Positions 52,548 to 60,804 of a stretch of 64,000 nt of DNA are shown here, one piece after another. The notes under the pieces are model-generated. The model ran no database searches. It had not been told where the DNA came from and saw only the letters and a list, made by a program, of their open reading frames with translations. How positions within the stretch are numbered: the stretch's first letter is position 1; each line of letters starts with the position of its first letter. The stretch is from Achromobacter anxifer. GTDB taxonomy: Bacteria > Pseudomonadota > Gammaproteobacteria > Burkholderiales > Burkholderiaceae_B. The position numbers and the translations under genes are program-made. The DNA is taken from positions 767,670-831,669 of the forward strand of contig NZ_CAHLAR010000002.1 of NCBI RefSeq assembly GCF_903652925.1. Direction: 5' to 3'.

Positions 52548-53414
52548 TCAGAATCGTACACGGGCGCGGCCTTCCAGCGTGGCGCCGATTTCGCGGATGC
52601 GGCTTGCGCCCAGGGCCAGCGCGGCGGGACTGGTATGGACCGAGTACGAACCGAGCACGAGAGGGTGCGGATGCGGGACGGCGGATCCGATCACGAATTC
52701 GGTGTCCTGTGTCGCCCGGATGTCGATGGCCTCTTCGGACTCGTCGAACACGGCCATCTCGCCGGCGCTTACGCTGCCATGGGCGCGCAGCTCGCCCGAG
52801 CTGACGGCCAGCCAGGCGACGCTATGCCCAGGCGGCGGCACGTAGCGCCATTGCTCGCCGGCGCGCAGACGCACGCCAAGATAGGTCATGGGAGAGGGTG
52901 CCGCCAATGCGCCTGCCACGCCCATGTACTGGCCCAGCAGCACTCGCGCCGGACCGGCGGCGGGCAGGCCCTCGGGACTGATGTAGCGGCTGAACGCGGG
53001 CGCACTCTCCAGTTCCGGCGGCATGGCCACCCACAGCTGGAAGCCGCGGATGCGGCCCTCGGTCGCCGCGCCGCCGCCGTGCCAGACGCCGCCGCCCGCC
53101 ATCATCCATTCCACGCTGCCGGGCGGCAGCGTGCCGTTGGCGCCGGTGGAATCCTCGTAGCTGATGTGGCCCTCCAGCAGGTAGGTGAGCGTGGCGATGC
53201 CCGAATGCGGATGCAGCGGCATGGCCATGGGCCGCATGGCGGGATCGTCGAAATGGTCCAGGAAGACGTGGGGCTTGAGCACTTCGCCCAGGTCGGACGG
53301 GCTCATCAGGCGCGTGATGGAGCGGTGGCTGGATCCCGCGGTCTGGTGGACGATGCGGCGTTTTGCCGGGAGATGAAGGGCTGCGGCCTGCGTGGCGGGA
53401 GTGGATATGTCCAT
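52548..53414 (-). CDS. pirin family protein
   Basis: A 288-residue bicupin protein: HVFLDHFDDPAMR, metal-binding MPLHPHSGIATLTYLLEG, GSVEWMMAGGGVWHGGG, and the C-terminal cupin with VFDESEEAIDIRATQDTEF. Pirins act as quercetin dioxygenases, redox sensors or regulators. Immediately upstream on the same strand is a truncated FMN reductase; pirin and NAD(P)H-quinone/FMN reductases are often neighbours, so the locus probably lost part of an operon. Confidence 0.92.
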   Translation of the reverse strand: MDISTPATQAAALHLPAKRRIVHQTAGSSHRSITRLMSPSDLGEVLKPHVFLDHFDDPAMRPMAMPLHPHSGIATLTYLLEGHISYEDSTGANGTLPPGSVEWMMAGGGVWHGGGAATEGRIRGFQLWVAMPPELESAPAFSRYISPEGLPAAGPARVLLGQYMGVAGALAAPSPMTYLGVRLRAGEQWRYVPPPGHSVAWLAVSSGELRAHGSVSAGEMAVFDESEEAIDIRATQDTEFVIGSAVPHPHPLVLGSYSVHTSPAALALGASRIREIGATLEGRARVRF

Positions 53415-53426
53415 GACGCCCCTCGC

Positions 53427-53555
53427 TTAGAGTCCGGTGCTGCGCGCTTGCTTGCCGCGCCGGCTGGCGATGGCGTGTATCCACGCGGCAGGCTTGTCGC
53501 TGAAGCGGCCTTCGCGGGTGGAACCGATGATGATGCCGATGCGGGGTTGGGTCAT
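53427..53555 (-). pseudogene. truncated NAD(P)H-dependent FMN reductase (N-terminal remnant)
   Basis: The frame from ATG 53555 encodes 42 residues: MTQPRIGIIIGSTREGRFSD, then KPAAWIHAIASRRGK, then a short aberrant end and TAA. The GSTREGR flavin-phosphate loop and following segment are the start of NAD(P)H-dependent FMN/quinone reductases of about 180-190 residues; everything after it is missing. The pirin ATG follows 13 bases later, so the rest was deleted. A short functional peptide is unlikely. Confidence 0.75.
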
Positions 53556-53694
53556 GGCATTTCCTGACTGGGGTTGATATGCCCTCCAGAATAGGAATGC
53601 CGGGCCGCGCGCACTAGATGGCGCGCGCGGCGTTCATTCGTCCATTTTTGAGGGGAATGGGGCTGTGACCCCGGCTTCCCCGGTCGTGCCCGCG

Positions 53695-55317
53695 TCAGCC
53701 AGCCTGCCGCTGGCGGCTCATGATGCTCAAGGCGACGGCCTCGGCGATCTTGATGCCGTCCACGCCCGCCGACAGGATGCCGCCTGCGTAGCCCGCGCCT
53801 TCACCGGCCGGAAACAGGCCCTCGGTGTTGATGCTTTGCAGGGTCTCGGTGTCGCGCTTGATTCGGATGGGCGAGGAGGTGCGCGTTTCGACGCCGGTAA
53901 GCACGGCGTCGTGCATGCCGAAGCCCTTGATGGTCTTGTCGAACACCGGCAGGGCCTCGCGGATGGCGCTGATGGCGAATTCGGGCAGGGCGTCCGCCAG
54001 GTCGGTCAGATGCACGCCCGGCGTGTACGAGGGCTGCACCGAGCCGAACTCGGTCGAGGCCTTGCCCGCGATGAAATCGCCGACCAGCTGGCCCGGGGCG
54101 CTGTAATTGCGGCCGCCCAGCTCGAACGCCTGGGACTCCCATTTGCGCTGGAAGTCCACGCCCGCCAGCACGTGCTCGGGGTAGTCGACCTCGGGCGAAA
54201 TCCCGACCACGATGCCGGCGTTGGCATTGCGCTCGTTGCGCGAATACTGGCTCATGCCGTTGGTGACCACGCGGTTGGGTTCGGAGGTGGCCGCCACCAC
54301 GGTGCCGCCCGGGCACATGCAGAAGCTGTACACCGACCGCCCGTTGCTGGCGTGGTGCACCAGCTTGTAGTCCGCCGCGCCCAGGATGGGATGGCCGGCG
54401 TTGGGACCGAACCGGGCGCGGTCGATCAGCGATTGCGGGTGTTCGATGCGAAAGCCGATGGAGAACGGCTTGGCTTCCATGAACACGCCCTGGTCGCGCA
54501 GCATCTCGAAGGTGTCGCGCGCGCTGTGGCCGATGGCCAGCACGACGTGGTCGGCTTCGATGTGCTCGCCATTGGCCAGGGTCACGCCGGTGATGCGGCC
54601 GTTTTCCCGCTGCACCGTTTCCACCTTGCTGGAGAAGCGGACTTCGCCGCCCAGCTTGGTGATGGTGTCGCGCATGACTTCGACCATGCCGACCAGGCGG
54701 AACGTGCCGATGTGCGGCTTGCTCACGTACAGGATTTCTTCCGGCGCGCCGGCCAGCACGAATTCCTTCAGGACCTTCTCGCCGTAATGCTTGGGATCCT
54801 TGATCTGGCTGTACAGCTTGCCGTCCGAGAACGTGCCCGCGCCGCCTTCGCCGAACTGCACGTTCGATTCGGGATTCAGGATCCGCTTGCGCCACAGGCC
54901 CCAGGTGTCCTTGGTGCGTTCGCGCACGGCCTTGCCGCGTTCCAGGATGATGGGCTTGAAACCCATTTGCGCCAGAACCAGCCCGGCGAACAGCCCACAG
55001 GGGCCGGTGCCGATGACGATGGGGCGCCTGGCCAGGCCGGCGGGCGCCTGGGCGACGAATTTGTATTCGGTGTCGGGAGTCGGCTTGACGTTGCGGTCGT
55101 CGTGAAAGCGCTTGAGCAGCGCCGTTTCGTTCTCGACGTCGATGTCGAGCGTGTAGATCAGGAGGATATTGTGTTTCTTGCGGGCGTCGTAGCTGCGGGA
55201 GGCCACGGTATATCCACGCAGGTCGCTGGCCGGGACGCCTAGTTTCTTGAGAATCGCCGCAGGCAATTCCTCGGGCGTGTGGTTCAACGGCAGCTTGATT
55301 TCAGACAGTCGCAACAT
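53695..55317 (-). CDS. FAD-dependent dehydrogenase (COG2509-like)
   Basis: A 540-residue flavoprotein with an N-terminal helper domain of about 95 residues (MLRLSEIKLPLNHTPEELPA), FAD-binding VIGTGPCGLFAGLVLAQMG, GAGTFSDGKLYSQI, ADHVVLAIGHSARDT and the closing GAGYAGGILSAGVDGIKIAE. This is the conserved family of uncharacterised NAD/FAD dehydrogenases found in most proteobacteria. Substrate unknown. Stands alone; the gap on its left contains a GC-rich inverted repeat near 53604-53631. Confidence 0.9.
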   Translation of the reverse strand: MLRLSEIKLPLNHTPEELPAAILKKLGVPASDLRGYTVASRSYDARKKHNILLIYTLDIDVENETALLKRFHDDRNVKPTPDTEYKFVAQAPAGLARRPIVIGTGPCGLFAGLVLAQMGFKPIILERGKAVRERTKDTWGLWRKRILNPESNVQFGEGGAGTFSDGKLYSQIKDPKHYGEKVLKEFVLAGAPEEILYVSKPHIGTFRLVGMVEVMRDTITKLGGEVRFSSKVETVQRENGRITGVTLANGEHIEADHVVLAIGHSARDTFEMLRDQGVFMEAKPFSIGFRIEHPQSLIDRARFGPNAGHPILGAADYKLVHHASNGRSVYSFCMCPGGTVVAATSEPNRVVTNGMSQYSRNERNANAGIVVGISPEVDYPEHVLAGVDFQRKWESQAFELGGRNYSAPGQLVGDFIAGKASTEFGSVQPSYTPGVHLTDLADALPEFAISAIREALPVFDKTIKGFGMHDAVLTGVETRTSSPIRIKRDTETLQSINTEGLFPAGEGAGYAGGILSAGVDGIKIAEAVALSIMSRQRQAG

Positions 55318-55419
55318 GCTTTGGTCCAGACAGATGGGCGATCACAACGTCGCCAAGGCGCAAATTGTACTGGACGGCGGGGCGCGAGACGGCGCCGGGA
55401 ATGGGAGCTTTGCGCCCGC

Positions 55420-56373
55420 TCAGGGGGCCGGAGCAGCCGTCCGCGAGTCGCGCCGCAGGGCTTGCGGCGGCTGGCCGAAGCCGCGCATGAAGGCCTCGCG
55501 CATGTGGCGCCGGTCGCGAAAGCCGGTTTCCCTGGCGACCACGTCCAGCGGATGGCGGCTGCTTTCTATCATCAGACGGGCGGCTTCCAGCCGCAGTCCC
55601 TCGATGGCCTTGGCGGGAGACTGGCCGGTTTCGGCCGTGAACACGCGGCTGAACTGGCGCGGGCTGAGGCTGGCGGCCTCGGCCAGCTGTTCCACGCTGA
55701 GGGGCTGCGAGAGGTTGCGGCGGGCGTGCTCCAGCGCCTGCTGGATGCGGTCAGATTTGGGCGCGAGCCTGAGCATTTCCGAATGCTGGGATTGCCCGCC
55801 GGAGCGGCGCTGGTGCATGACCAGGCGGTGCGCCACCGAGCGGGCGGCCTCGGCGCCCAGGTCCTTTTCCACCAGCGCCAATGCCAGATCCAGTTCGGCC
55901 GTCATGCCGGCGGAGGTCCATACCGGCCCGTCGGCGATGTAGATTCGGTCGGCCTCGACCTGGATGCGGGGATGGCGCTGCCGCAAGGCTTCGGCCCAGT
56001 ACCAGTGGGTGGTGGCGCGCCGGCCGTCCAGCAGGCCGGCCTCCGCCAGCAGGAAAGCGCCGGTGCACAGGCCGGCGATGCGGCGCGAGCGGGGCGCGAG
56101 CTTTTCCAGCAGCCGGGGCAGTTCCGCCGCCACCGGCCGGGCCAGGGGCGAAATCACGCCGGTCACGAGCCAGGTGTCGGCCTGGCTGCGGGCGGTGAGA
56201 GGGCGGGCTTGCACCGTCAGGCCCGCCGACGCGCGCACGGAACCGTCCAGGGCATAGCTGTCCACGGCGTAGAAGGGCTGGCCCGCCACCACGTTGGCCA
56301 ATTCGAAAACGGCCTGCGTGCCCAGGCCTATGACCTGGAAGCCTTCGGGAAGTATGTAGCCGATGCGGTGCAT
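55420..56373 (-). CDS. GlxA family transcriptional regulator (DJ-1/PfpI + AraC)
   Basis: A 317-residue regulator with an N-terminal amidase-like DJ-1/PfpI domain (LPEGFQVIGLGTQAVFELAN, IAGLCTGAFLLAEAGLLDGR, about 1-190; C in GLCTGAF) and a C-terminal AraC double HTH (LSQPLSVEQLAEAASLSPRQ, RHPLDVVARETGFRDRRHMR). Divergent from an SDR-MFS-thioesterase cluster that it may control. The DJ-1 domain senses ligand and is probably not catalytic. Confidence 0.92.
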   Translation of the reverse strand: MHRIGYILPEGFQVIGLGTQAVFELANVVAGQPFYAVDSYALDGSVRASAGLTVQARPLTARSQADTWLVTGVISPLARPVAAELPRLLEKLAPRSRRIAGLCTGAFLLAEAGLLDGRRATTHWYWAEALRQRHPRIQVEADRIYIADGPVWTSAGMTAELDLALALVEKDLGAEAARSVAHRLVMHQRRSGGQSQHSEMLRLAPKSDRIQQALEHARRNLSQPLSVEQLAEAASLSPRQFSRVFTAETGQSPAKAIEGLRLEAARLMIESSRHPLDVVARETGFRDRRHMREAFMRGFGQPPQALRRDSRTAAPAP

Positions 56374-56494
56374 GGGTGACGTCCTGTTTCGTGCATGTCC
56401 TGATTAATAACTATATATGTCATTTACGCCATTGGCCGCAAGTCGCAACATGGACGCCATGGAAAACGTCCATTCCCCATTCAGGAGTCTCGCC

Positions 56495-57295
56495 ATGTCA
56501 CAAATCCATCCCGGCACCGCCCTGGTCACGGGCGCCTCCAGCGGTATCGGCGCCTTGTACGCGGAAAAGCTCGCCCAGCAGGGCTACGACCTGATCCTGG
56601 TCGCGCGCAACCGTGAACGCCTGAACGCGCTGGCCAGCGCCATCAGCACCCGCACGGGCCGCGCGGTCGAGGTGCTGCCCGCGGATCTTGCCGACCGCGA
56701 CTCGTTGGCGCGGGTGGAGGATCAGCTGCGGCAGGACGCCAGCATCGCCTTGCTGGTGAATAACGCCGGCATCGGCACACACACGCCGCTGCTGCAAAGC
56801 GACGTGGCGCAGATGACCCGCATGGTCGAGTTGAACGTCACCGCGCCGATGCGGCTGGCCTATGCAGCCGTTCCCGGTTTCGTCGCGCGCGGCCGCGGCG
56901 CCCTCATCAACATCGCCTCCATCGTCGCCGTCGCCCCGGAAGTATTGAACGGCGTCTATGGAGGCACCAAGGCCTTCGTGCTGGCGTTCAGCCAGTCGCT
57001 GCAGCACGAGCTGGCGGGCACGGGCCTGCGGGTGCAGGCCGTGTTGCCGGGCGCCACGGCCACCGACTTCTGGGCCATAGGCGGCCGTCCGGTGGAACAG
57101 CTGGATCCGCGCATCGTGATGCGGGCCGAAGACCTGGTCGATGCCGCCTTGCTGGGCTTTGAGCGCGGCGAACGGGTGACGATCCCCTCGCTGCATGCCG
57201 CGGAGGAGTGGGATGCCTACGAAGCCGCGCGCCTGGCCATGGCGGCCCATCTGTCCAGCAACACCGTCGCGCCGCGCTACGCGGGCGCGCTTTGA
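56495..57295 (+). CDS. SDR family oxidoreductase (266 aa)
   Basis: Cofactor motif LVTGASSGIGALYAEKLAQQ, NNAGIG, catalytic Tyr/Lys in NGVYGGTKAFV. AGGAG lies eight bases before the ATG at 56495; a longer in-frame start at 56417 adds no domain sequence. It is three bases from the MFS gene, so an operon. Typical of SDRs annotated as short-chain dehydrogenases for unknown substrates. Confidence 0.9.
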   Translation: MSQIHPGTALVTGASSGIGALYAEKLAQQGYDLILVARNRERLNALASAISTRTGRAVEVLPADLADRDSLARVEDQLRQDASIALLVNNAGIGTHTPLLQSDVAQMTRMVELNVTAPMRLAYAAVPGFVARGRGALINIASIVAVAPEVLNGVYGGTKAFVLAFSQSLQHELAGTGLRVQAVLPGATATDFWAIGGRPVEQLDPRIVMRAEDLVDAALLGFERGERVTIPSLHAAEEWDAYEAARLAMAAHLSSNTVAPRYAGAL

Positions 57296-57298
57296 GCC

Positions 57299-58516
57299 AT
57301 GAACGGTCCCGCCGCCATCGCCGCCGCGCAGGGCGCCGCCGTTCCCGCCCGCTTGAGCGGACGCCTGCTGGCCGTGCTTGCCGGGCTGGCCGCCCTGGGC
57401 GCGCTTTCCACCAACATCATTTTGCCGGCCTTTCCGCGCATGGCGTCCGAACTGGGCGTGGACACGCGTGACATGGGGCTGGTGCTGTCGAGCTTCTTCC
57501 TGGCCTTCGCCATCGGGCAGTTGTTCGTCGGGCCGGTTTCGGACCGCTGGGGCCGTCGCGCCCCGGTGCTGGGCGGGCTGGCGCTGTTTCTGGCTGGCAG
57601 CCTGGTTTGCGCCTGGGCGCCGACCTTGCCGCTGTTGGTGGCGGGCAGGGTGATCCAGGCGCTAGGCGTGTGCGCGGCCTCGGTGCTGTCGCGCGCCATC
57701 GCGCGCGATCTGTTCGAGGGCGAGGCCTTGTCGCGCACGCTGGCCCTGACCATGGTGGCAATGGCGGCGGCGCCCGGGTTTTCGCCGCTGCTGGGCAGCG
57801 CGATGGAATACGGGCCAGGCTGGCGCGCCAGCTTCGCGCTGGTCGCCTTGCTGGGCCTGCTGTTGGCGCTGGCCTATGCCGTCGTGGTGGGAGAGACGCA
57901 TCCGGCCGACCGGCGCGCCGCGGCCACGCCGGCTGCCGTGCTGCGCGGATACGCGACCCTGGCGCGAGACGTCCGGTTCATGGGGCCGGCGCTGGCGGTA
58001 AGCGTCATCATCGGCGGGCTGTATGCCTTTTTCGCCGCCACGCCGGCCATGCTCATGGGGCGCATGGGCTTGAGCGCGGTGCAGCTGGGCCTGTTCTTCG
58101 CGTCCACCGTGTTCGTGGTCTTTGCCGCCGGCATGCTGGCGCCGCGCCTGGCGCACCGTTGGGGCGCGGCGCGGGTGGCGCGTTGCGGCTGCGCGGTGGC
58201 GCTGGCCGGCGCGCTGGCGCTGCTGGCGGGGGGCGAAGAGGGCGGCTTGCCTCAATTCACGGCGGCCGTCGCGCTGTATCTGTTCGGCATGGGGCTGGTC
58301 AACCCGTTGGGCACGGCCATGGCGCTGGGGCCGTTCAGCCGGCAGGCGGGGCTGGCTTCGTCGCTGCTGGGCGGCCTGCAGATGGGTTGCGCGGGTGGCA
58401 TGACCGCACTGGCCAGCCTGGCGGGCGGCAGCCCCGCGATGACGCTGGGGCTGGTGCTGGCCGCGGCTTCGGCGCTGGCCTTTGCGGCGCTGATGGCGCG
58501 CGGACGCCAGGGATAG
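57299..58516 (+). CDS. Bcr/CflA-type multidrug MFS transporter
   Basis: A 405-residue, 12-helix transporter. FPRMASELGVDTRDMGLVLS and GPVSDRWGRRAPVLGG (motif A) are typical of the Bcr/CflA drug-efflux family, and RVIQALGVCAASVLSRAIAR is the motif B region. It follows an SDR gene and precedes a thioesterase gene in one rightward unit. Confidence 0.9.
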   Translation: MNGPAAIAAAQGAAVPARLSGRLLAVLAGLAALGALSTNIILPAFPRMASELGVDTRDMGLVLSSFFLAFAIGQLFVGPVSDRWGRRAPVLGGLALFLAGSLVCAWAPTLPLLVAGRVIQALGVCAASVLSRAIARDLFEGEALSRTLALTMVAMAAAPGFSPLLGSAMEYGPGWRASFALVALLGLLLALAYAVVVGETHPADRRAAATPAAVLRGYATLARDVRFMGPALAVSVIIGGLYAFFAATPAMLMGRMGLSAVQLGLFFASTVFVVFAAGMLAPRLAHRWGAARVARCGCAVALAGALALLAGGEEGGLPQFTAAVALYLFGMGLVNPLGTAMALGPFSRQAGLASSLLGGLQMGCAGGMTALASLAGGSPAMTLGLVLAAASALAFAALMARGRQG

Positions 58517-58533
58517 TATTTTTCGAGGCTTCG

Positions 58534-58971
58534 ATGAACATACACATGGGAAAGAACATGCTGCGCGCTACCGAAACCATAGATAACCTGCTTGAACGCC
58601 AACGCGGCACGCTGCCCGATACCTTCGGCGTGAGGCCGGTGTCGATCGAAGAAGGCCGCATGGCGATGGAGATGACCGTCGCGCCGTGGATGATGGCGCC
58701 CAATGGTTATCTGCACGCGGCCACGCAAGTGATGCTGGCCGATACCTGCGCGGGCTACGCCACCCTGGCGCATCTGCCGGAAGGCGCGAAGGGCTTCACC
58801 ACGCTGGAGCTGAAGTCGAACTTCCTGGGCACCGCCAAGGAAGGCGTGCTGCGCGTGGAGGCGGTGGCCGAGCACATGGGACGCACGACCCAGATATGGT
58901 CGGCCACCGTCGTCGATGCGAACGGGCGGAAGCTGTCGCTGTTCCGCTGTTCGCAAATCATCCTCTGGTAG
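58534..58971 (+). CDS. PaaI family thioesterase (145 aa)
   Basis: A hotdog-fold protein: GVRPVSIEEGRMAMEMTVAP, PNGYLHAATQVMLADTCAGY, FTTLELKSNFLGTAKEGVLR and the closing LSLFRCSQIILW. The catalytic region is GYLHAAT...D, where Asp is general base in the family. GAGG precedes the ATG at 58534. Last gene of the SDR-MFS-thioesterase unit, convergent with DoxX. Confidence 0.9.
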   Translation: MNIHMGKNMLRATETIDNLLERQRGTLPDTFGVRPVSIEEGRMAMEMTVAPWMMAPNGYLHAATQVMLADTCAGYATLAHLPEGAKGFTTLELKSNFLGTAKEGVLRVEAVAEHMGRTTQIWSATVVDANGRKLSLFRCSQIILW

Positions 58972-59040
58972 GGCCAGGGCCTGGTCACGCGAGATCAAGC
59001 CTTGCACAGGCCAGCCATCGGGCGGCTGGCGTCGTTGCTG

Positions 59041-59484
59041 TCACCTTGCGTGGGCGCGGCGCGCGTCCAGACTGTACCGCCCCGCGCCGTGGGCGGCCAG
59101 GGCCAGGAAGGCGCCCGTGATGGCCAGGTTCTTCATGAACATGACCATCTGCATCTGATCGCCGAAGTTGGCGTGGAACAGCAGGCCGGTCAGTAGCGTG
59201 AACCCGGCCAGCAGGACGGCAATGATGCGGGTGCGCCATCCCAGCAGGATGGCCAGGCCGCCGCCGATCTCCGCCGCGATGACCAGCGGCAGCAACAGGC
59301 CGGGCACGCCCATGGCGGCCATGTAGCCGGCGGTTGCTCCATAGGCGGCGATCTTGCCGAAGCCGGACAGCAGGAACAGCGCCGACAGCAGGGCGCGCCC
59401 CAGGAATTCCGCGCCGTCGCGCAGCGTGTCGGCGGCCGGACGATGGGAGGCATTTGCGATGCCTGTTTGAGTCATGGTGGACAT
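59041..59484 (-). CDS. DoxX family membrane protein (147 aa)
   Basis: Four predicted membrane helices (ALLSALFLLSGFGKIAAYGA, LLLPLVIAAEIGGGLAILLG, IIAVLLAGFTLLTGLLFHAN, LAITGAFLALAAHGAG), typical DoxX/YphA family. AAGGA precedes the ATG at 59484; the longer frame to 59598 crosses the operator-like palindrome and is not used. Members are linked to redox or thiosulfate-related membrane functions. Confidence 0.9.
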   Translation of the reverse strand: MSTMTQTGIANASHRPAADTLRDGAEFLGRALLSALFLLSGFGKIAAYGATAGYMAAMGVPGLLLPLVIAAEIGGGLAILLGWRTRIIAVLLAGFTLLTGLLFHANFGDQMQMVMFMKNLAITGAFLALAAHGAGRYSLDARRAHAR

Positions 59485-59494
59485 GGAGTGGTCC

Positions 59495-59521
59495 TTGCGA
59501 TGTGTGTTGAGACCATCGCAA
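59495..59521. promoter_or_regulatory. palindrome upstream of the DoxX gene
   Basis: TTGCGATG (59495-59502) and CATCGCAA (59514-59521) are perfect inverted copies 11 bases apart, the T-N11-A geometry of LysR-type boxes, 10 bases before the DoxX ATG. The same TTGCGAT half-site occurs in the LysR/FrnE control region near 38.76 kb, so one LysR protein could act at both. Confidence 0.55.
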
Positions 59522-59763
59522 TGTAGGGGCGGCGGGCAGGGCGCGAATAGGCGGCCCGGATGGATTGCAGCCGTCCATAAATGCGTGCAGTAGTACATCC
59601 CGCAAGCCTTTTGGCGCTTGTCCTCTTCTTTTCAGACGGATTCCGCCTTGGTTCCCAAGTGAGCCCTGGATAAGCTGCATGGCCGGCTTTCGGGTTCTGC
59701 GGCCTTGCCGGAAAGCCGGCGGCGGCTTTGAAGTGGCGCCGCTGCAACGCTCGAAAATTTTCA
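59522..59763. other. gene-free gap between DoxX and the HicA-like gene
   Basis: Together with the flanking control sites the gap from DoxX to the next gene is about 325 bases. I see no credible gene or RNA in it; GCCGG-rich short inverted repeats around 59705-59745 may form a hairpin but have no U-tract. Confidence 0.5.
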
Positions 59764-59801
59764 GGTTGTCGATTGACAACCATCTCGATTGTCTTCATAC
59801 T
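59764..59801 (+). promoter_or_regulatory. promoter with overlapping palindromic operator (HicA-like pair)
   Basis: A perfect -35, TTGACA (59773-59778), a 17-base spacer and CATACT (59796-59801) make a good promoter. GGTTGTC-GATT-GACAACC (59764-59781) is a 7-bp palindrome covering the -35, as expected for an autorepressed toxin-antitoxin promoter. The predicted transcript start is within a few bases of the ATG at 59810, so the message may be nearly leaderless. Confidence 0.65.
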
Positions 59802-59809
59802 GGAAACCA

Positions 59810-60088
59810 ATGATGGCTCGTCCGTCCCATCCCAAGAAAGAGGTAGAGGCAGCGCTGCGCCAGGCCGAAGAAAACGGCTGGCGCGTGGAAGTCGGCGGAA
59901 GTCATGCCTGGGGCCGGATGTATTGCCCCGGCAACGATGTGGAGTGCCGCTGCGGCGAATTCTGCATCACCAGCATCTGGAGCACGCCGAAGAATCCAGG
60001 CAATCATGCGCGCGCCTTACGGCGCGTCGTCAACAACTGCACAGCGCACCGCGGACTGCCCGAGGCAGACGACGGAATCTGGGAGTAG
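59810..60088 (+). CDS. HicA-like small protein (92 aa)
   Basis: The region PKKEVEAALRQAEENGWRVE then VGGSHAWG follows HicA mRNA interferases, where a helix and NGW lead to the catalytic His in G-S-H. The rest differs from classic HicA: a CPGNDVECRCGEFC cysteine-rich insertion and WSTPKNPGNHARALRRVV. Start at ATG 59810 or 59813. Followed after four bases by an HTH-protein gene. Toxin function is an inference from fold-like motif and gene arrangement. Confidence 0.6.
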   Translation: MMARPSHPKKEVEAALRQAEENGWRVEVGGSHAWGRMYCPGNDVECRCGEFCITSIWSTPKNPGNHARALRRVVNNCTAHRGLPEADDGIWE

Positions 60089-60092
60089 CGCG

Positions 60093-60617
60093 ATGGAATA
60101 TGTCTTTACCTTGAAGTACCAGCTTGCCGATGACGCTCACGACCTGGACGCGCTGGTCGAACGCCTGGGCGAGGCCGGTTGCGATGATGCGCTGGTGGGC
60201 ACGGGGCTGCCGGGACGGCTGGCGCTGGAGTTCACCCGCGAGGCGGACAACGCCGAGGCGGCGGTGTGCTCGGCGCTGCGGGACGTCCGGCGCGCCGCGC
60301 CTTCCGCCAAACTGATCGAGGCCGGGCCCGATCTCGTGGGCCTGACCGACGTGGCCGAGCTCGTCGGCGTGTCGCGGCAGAACATGCGCAAGCTCATGCT
60401 GGCCCACCCCGGCAGCTTTCCGCTGCCGGTGCACGAAGGCAGCACATCGATCTGGCATCTGGCGGATGTGCTGGCCTGGCTGCAGGCCCGGGGTAGCCAT
60501 CCGCAGGCCGAGGCCGTGCTGGAGGTGGCGCGCGTCGCCTTGCAGGTCAACGCCGCGAAGGAAGGGCGGCGGGTCCTGCGTTCGGCCTCCAAGGAACTGG
60601 ATGCGCTGATGGGATGA
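60093..60617 (+). CDS. HTH protein, possible HicB-like antitoxin partner (174 aa)
   Basis: The N-terminal 85 residues (MEYVFTLKYQLADDAHDLDA, DDALVGTGLPGRLALEFTRE) look like a small alpha/beta domain; the C-terminal part has an AlpA/excisionase-type HTH (GLTDVAELVGVSRQNMRKLM, SIWHLADVLAWLQARG). Same transcript as the HicA-like gene, order toxin then regulator as in hicAB. It is the obvious candidate to bind the palindrome at 59764-59781. Not a canonical HicB, so this is tentative. Confidence 0.6.
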   Translation: MEYVFTLKYQLADDAHDLDALVERLGEAGCDDALVGTGLPGRLALEFTREADNAEAAVCSALRDVRRAAPSAKLIEAGPDLVGLTDVAELVGVSRQNMRKLMLAHPGSFPLPVHEGSTSIWHLADVLAWLQARGSHPQAEAVLEVARVALQVNAAKEGRRVLRSASKELDALMG

Positions 60618-60804
60618 GCCTTCATCGCAGTCGTGGCAGCCTTTGCCCGGCTTGGCCCCGCGCCGCAACCGCTCTTACAATGCAGCATCCATCCCATCCC
60701 CAGGAGTCATTCGCCATGCGCCATTGATGCCGCCGTCTTCCCGACGGCCAGTCTCCACCTACCCCCAGAGAGCAGGGGAGTTCTCGGCATCCTTGGAACC
60801 GCAT

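Noticed and set aside
53604-53631. GC-rich inverted repeat GCCGCGCGC...GCGCGCGGC near the truncated reductase.
   Set aside because: Alternating GC makes such palindromes likely by chance here; no promoter or regulator context supports it.
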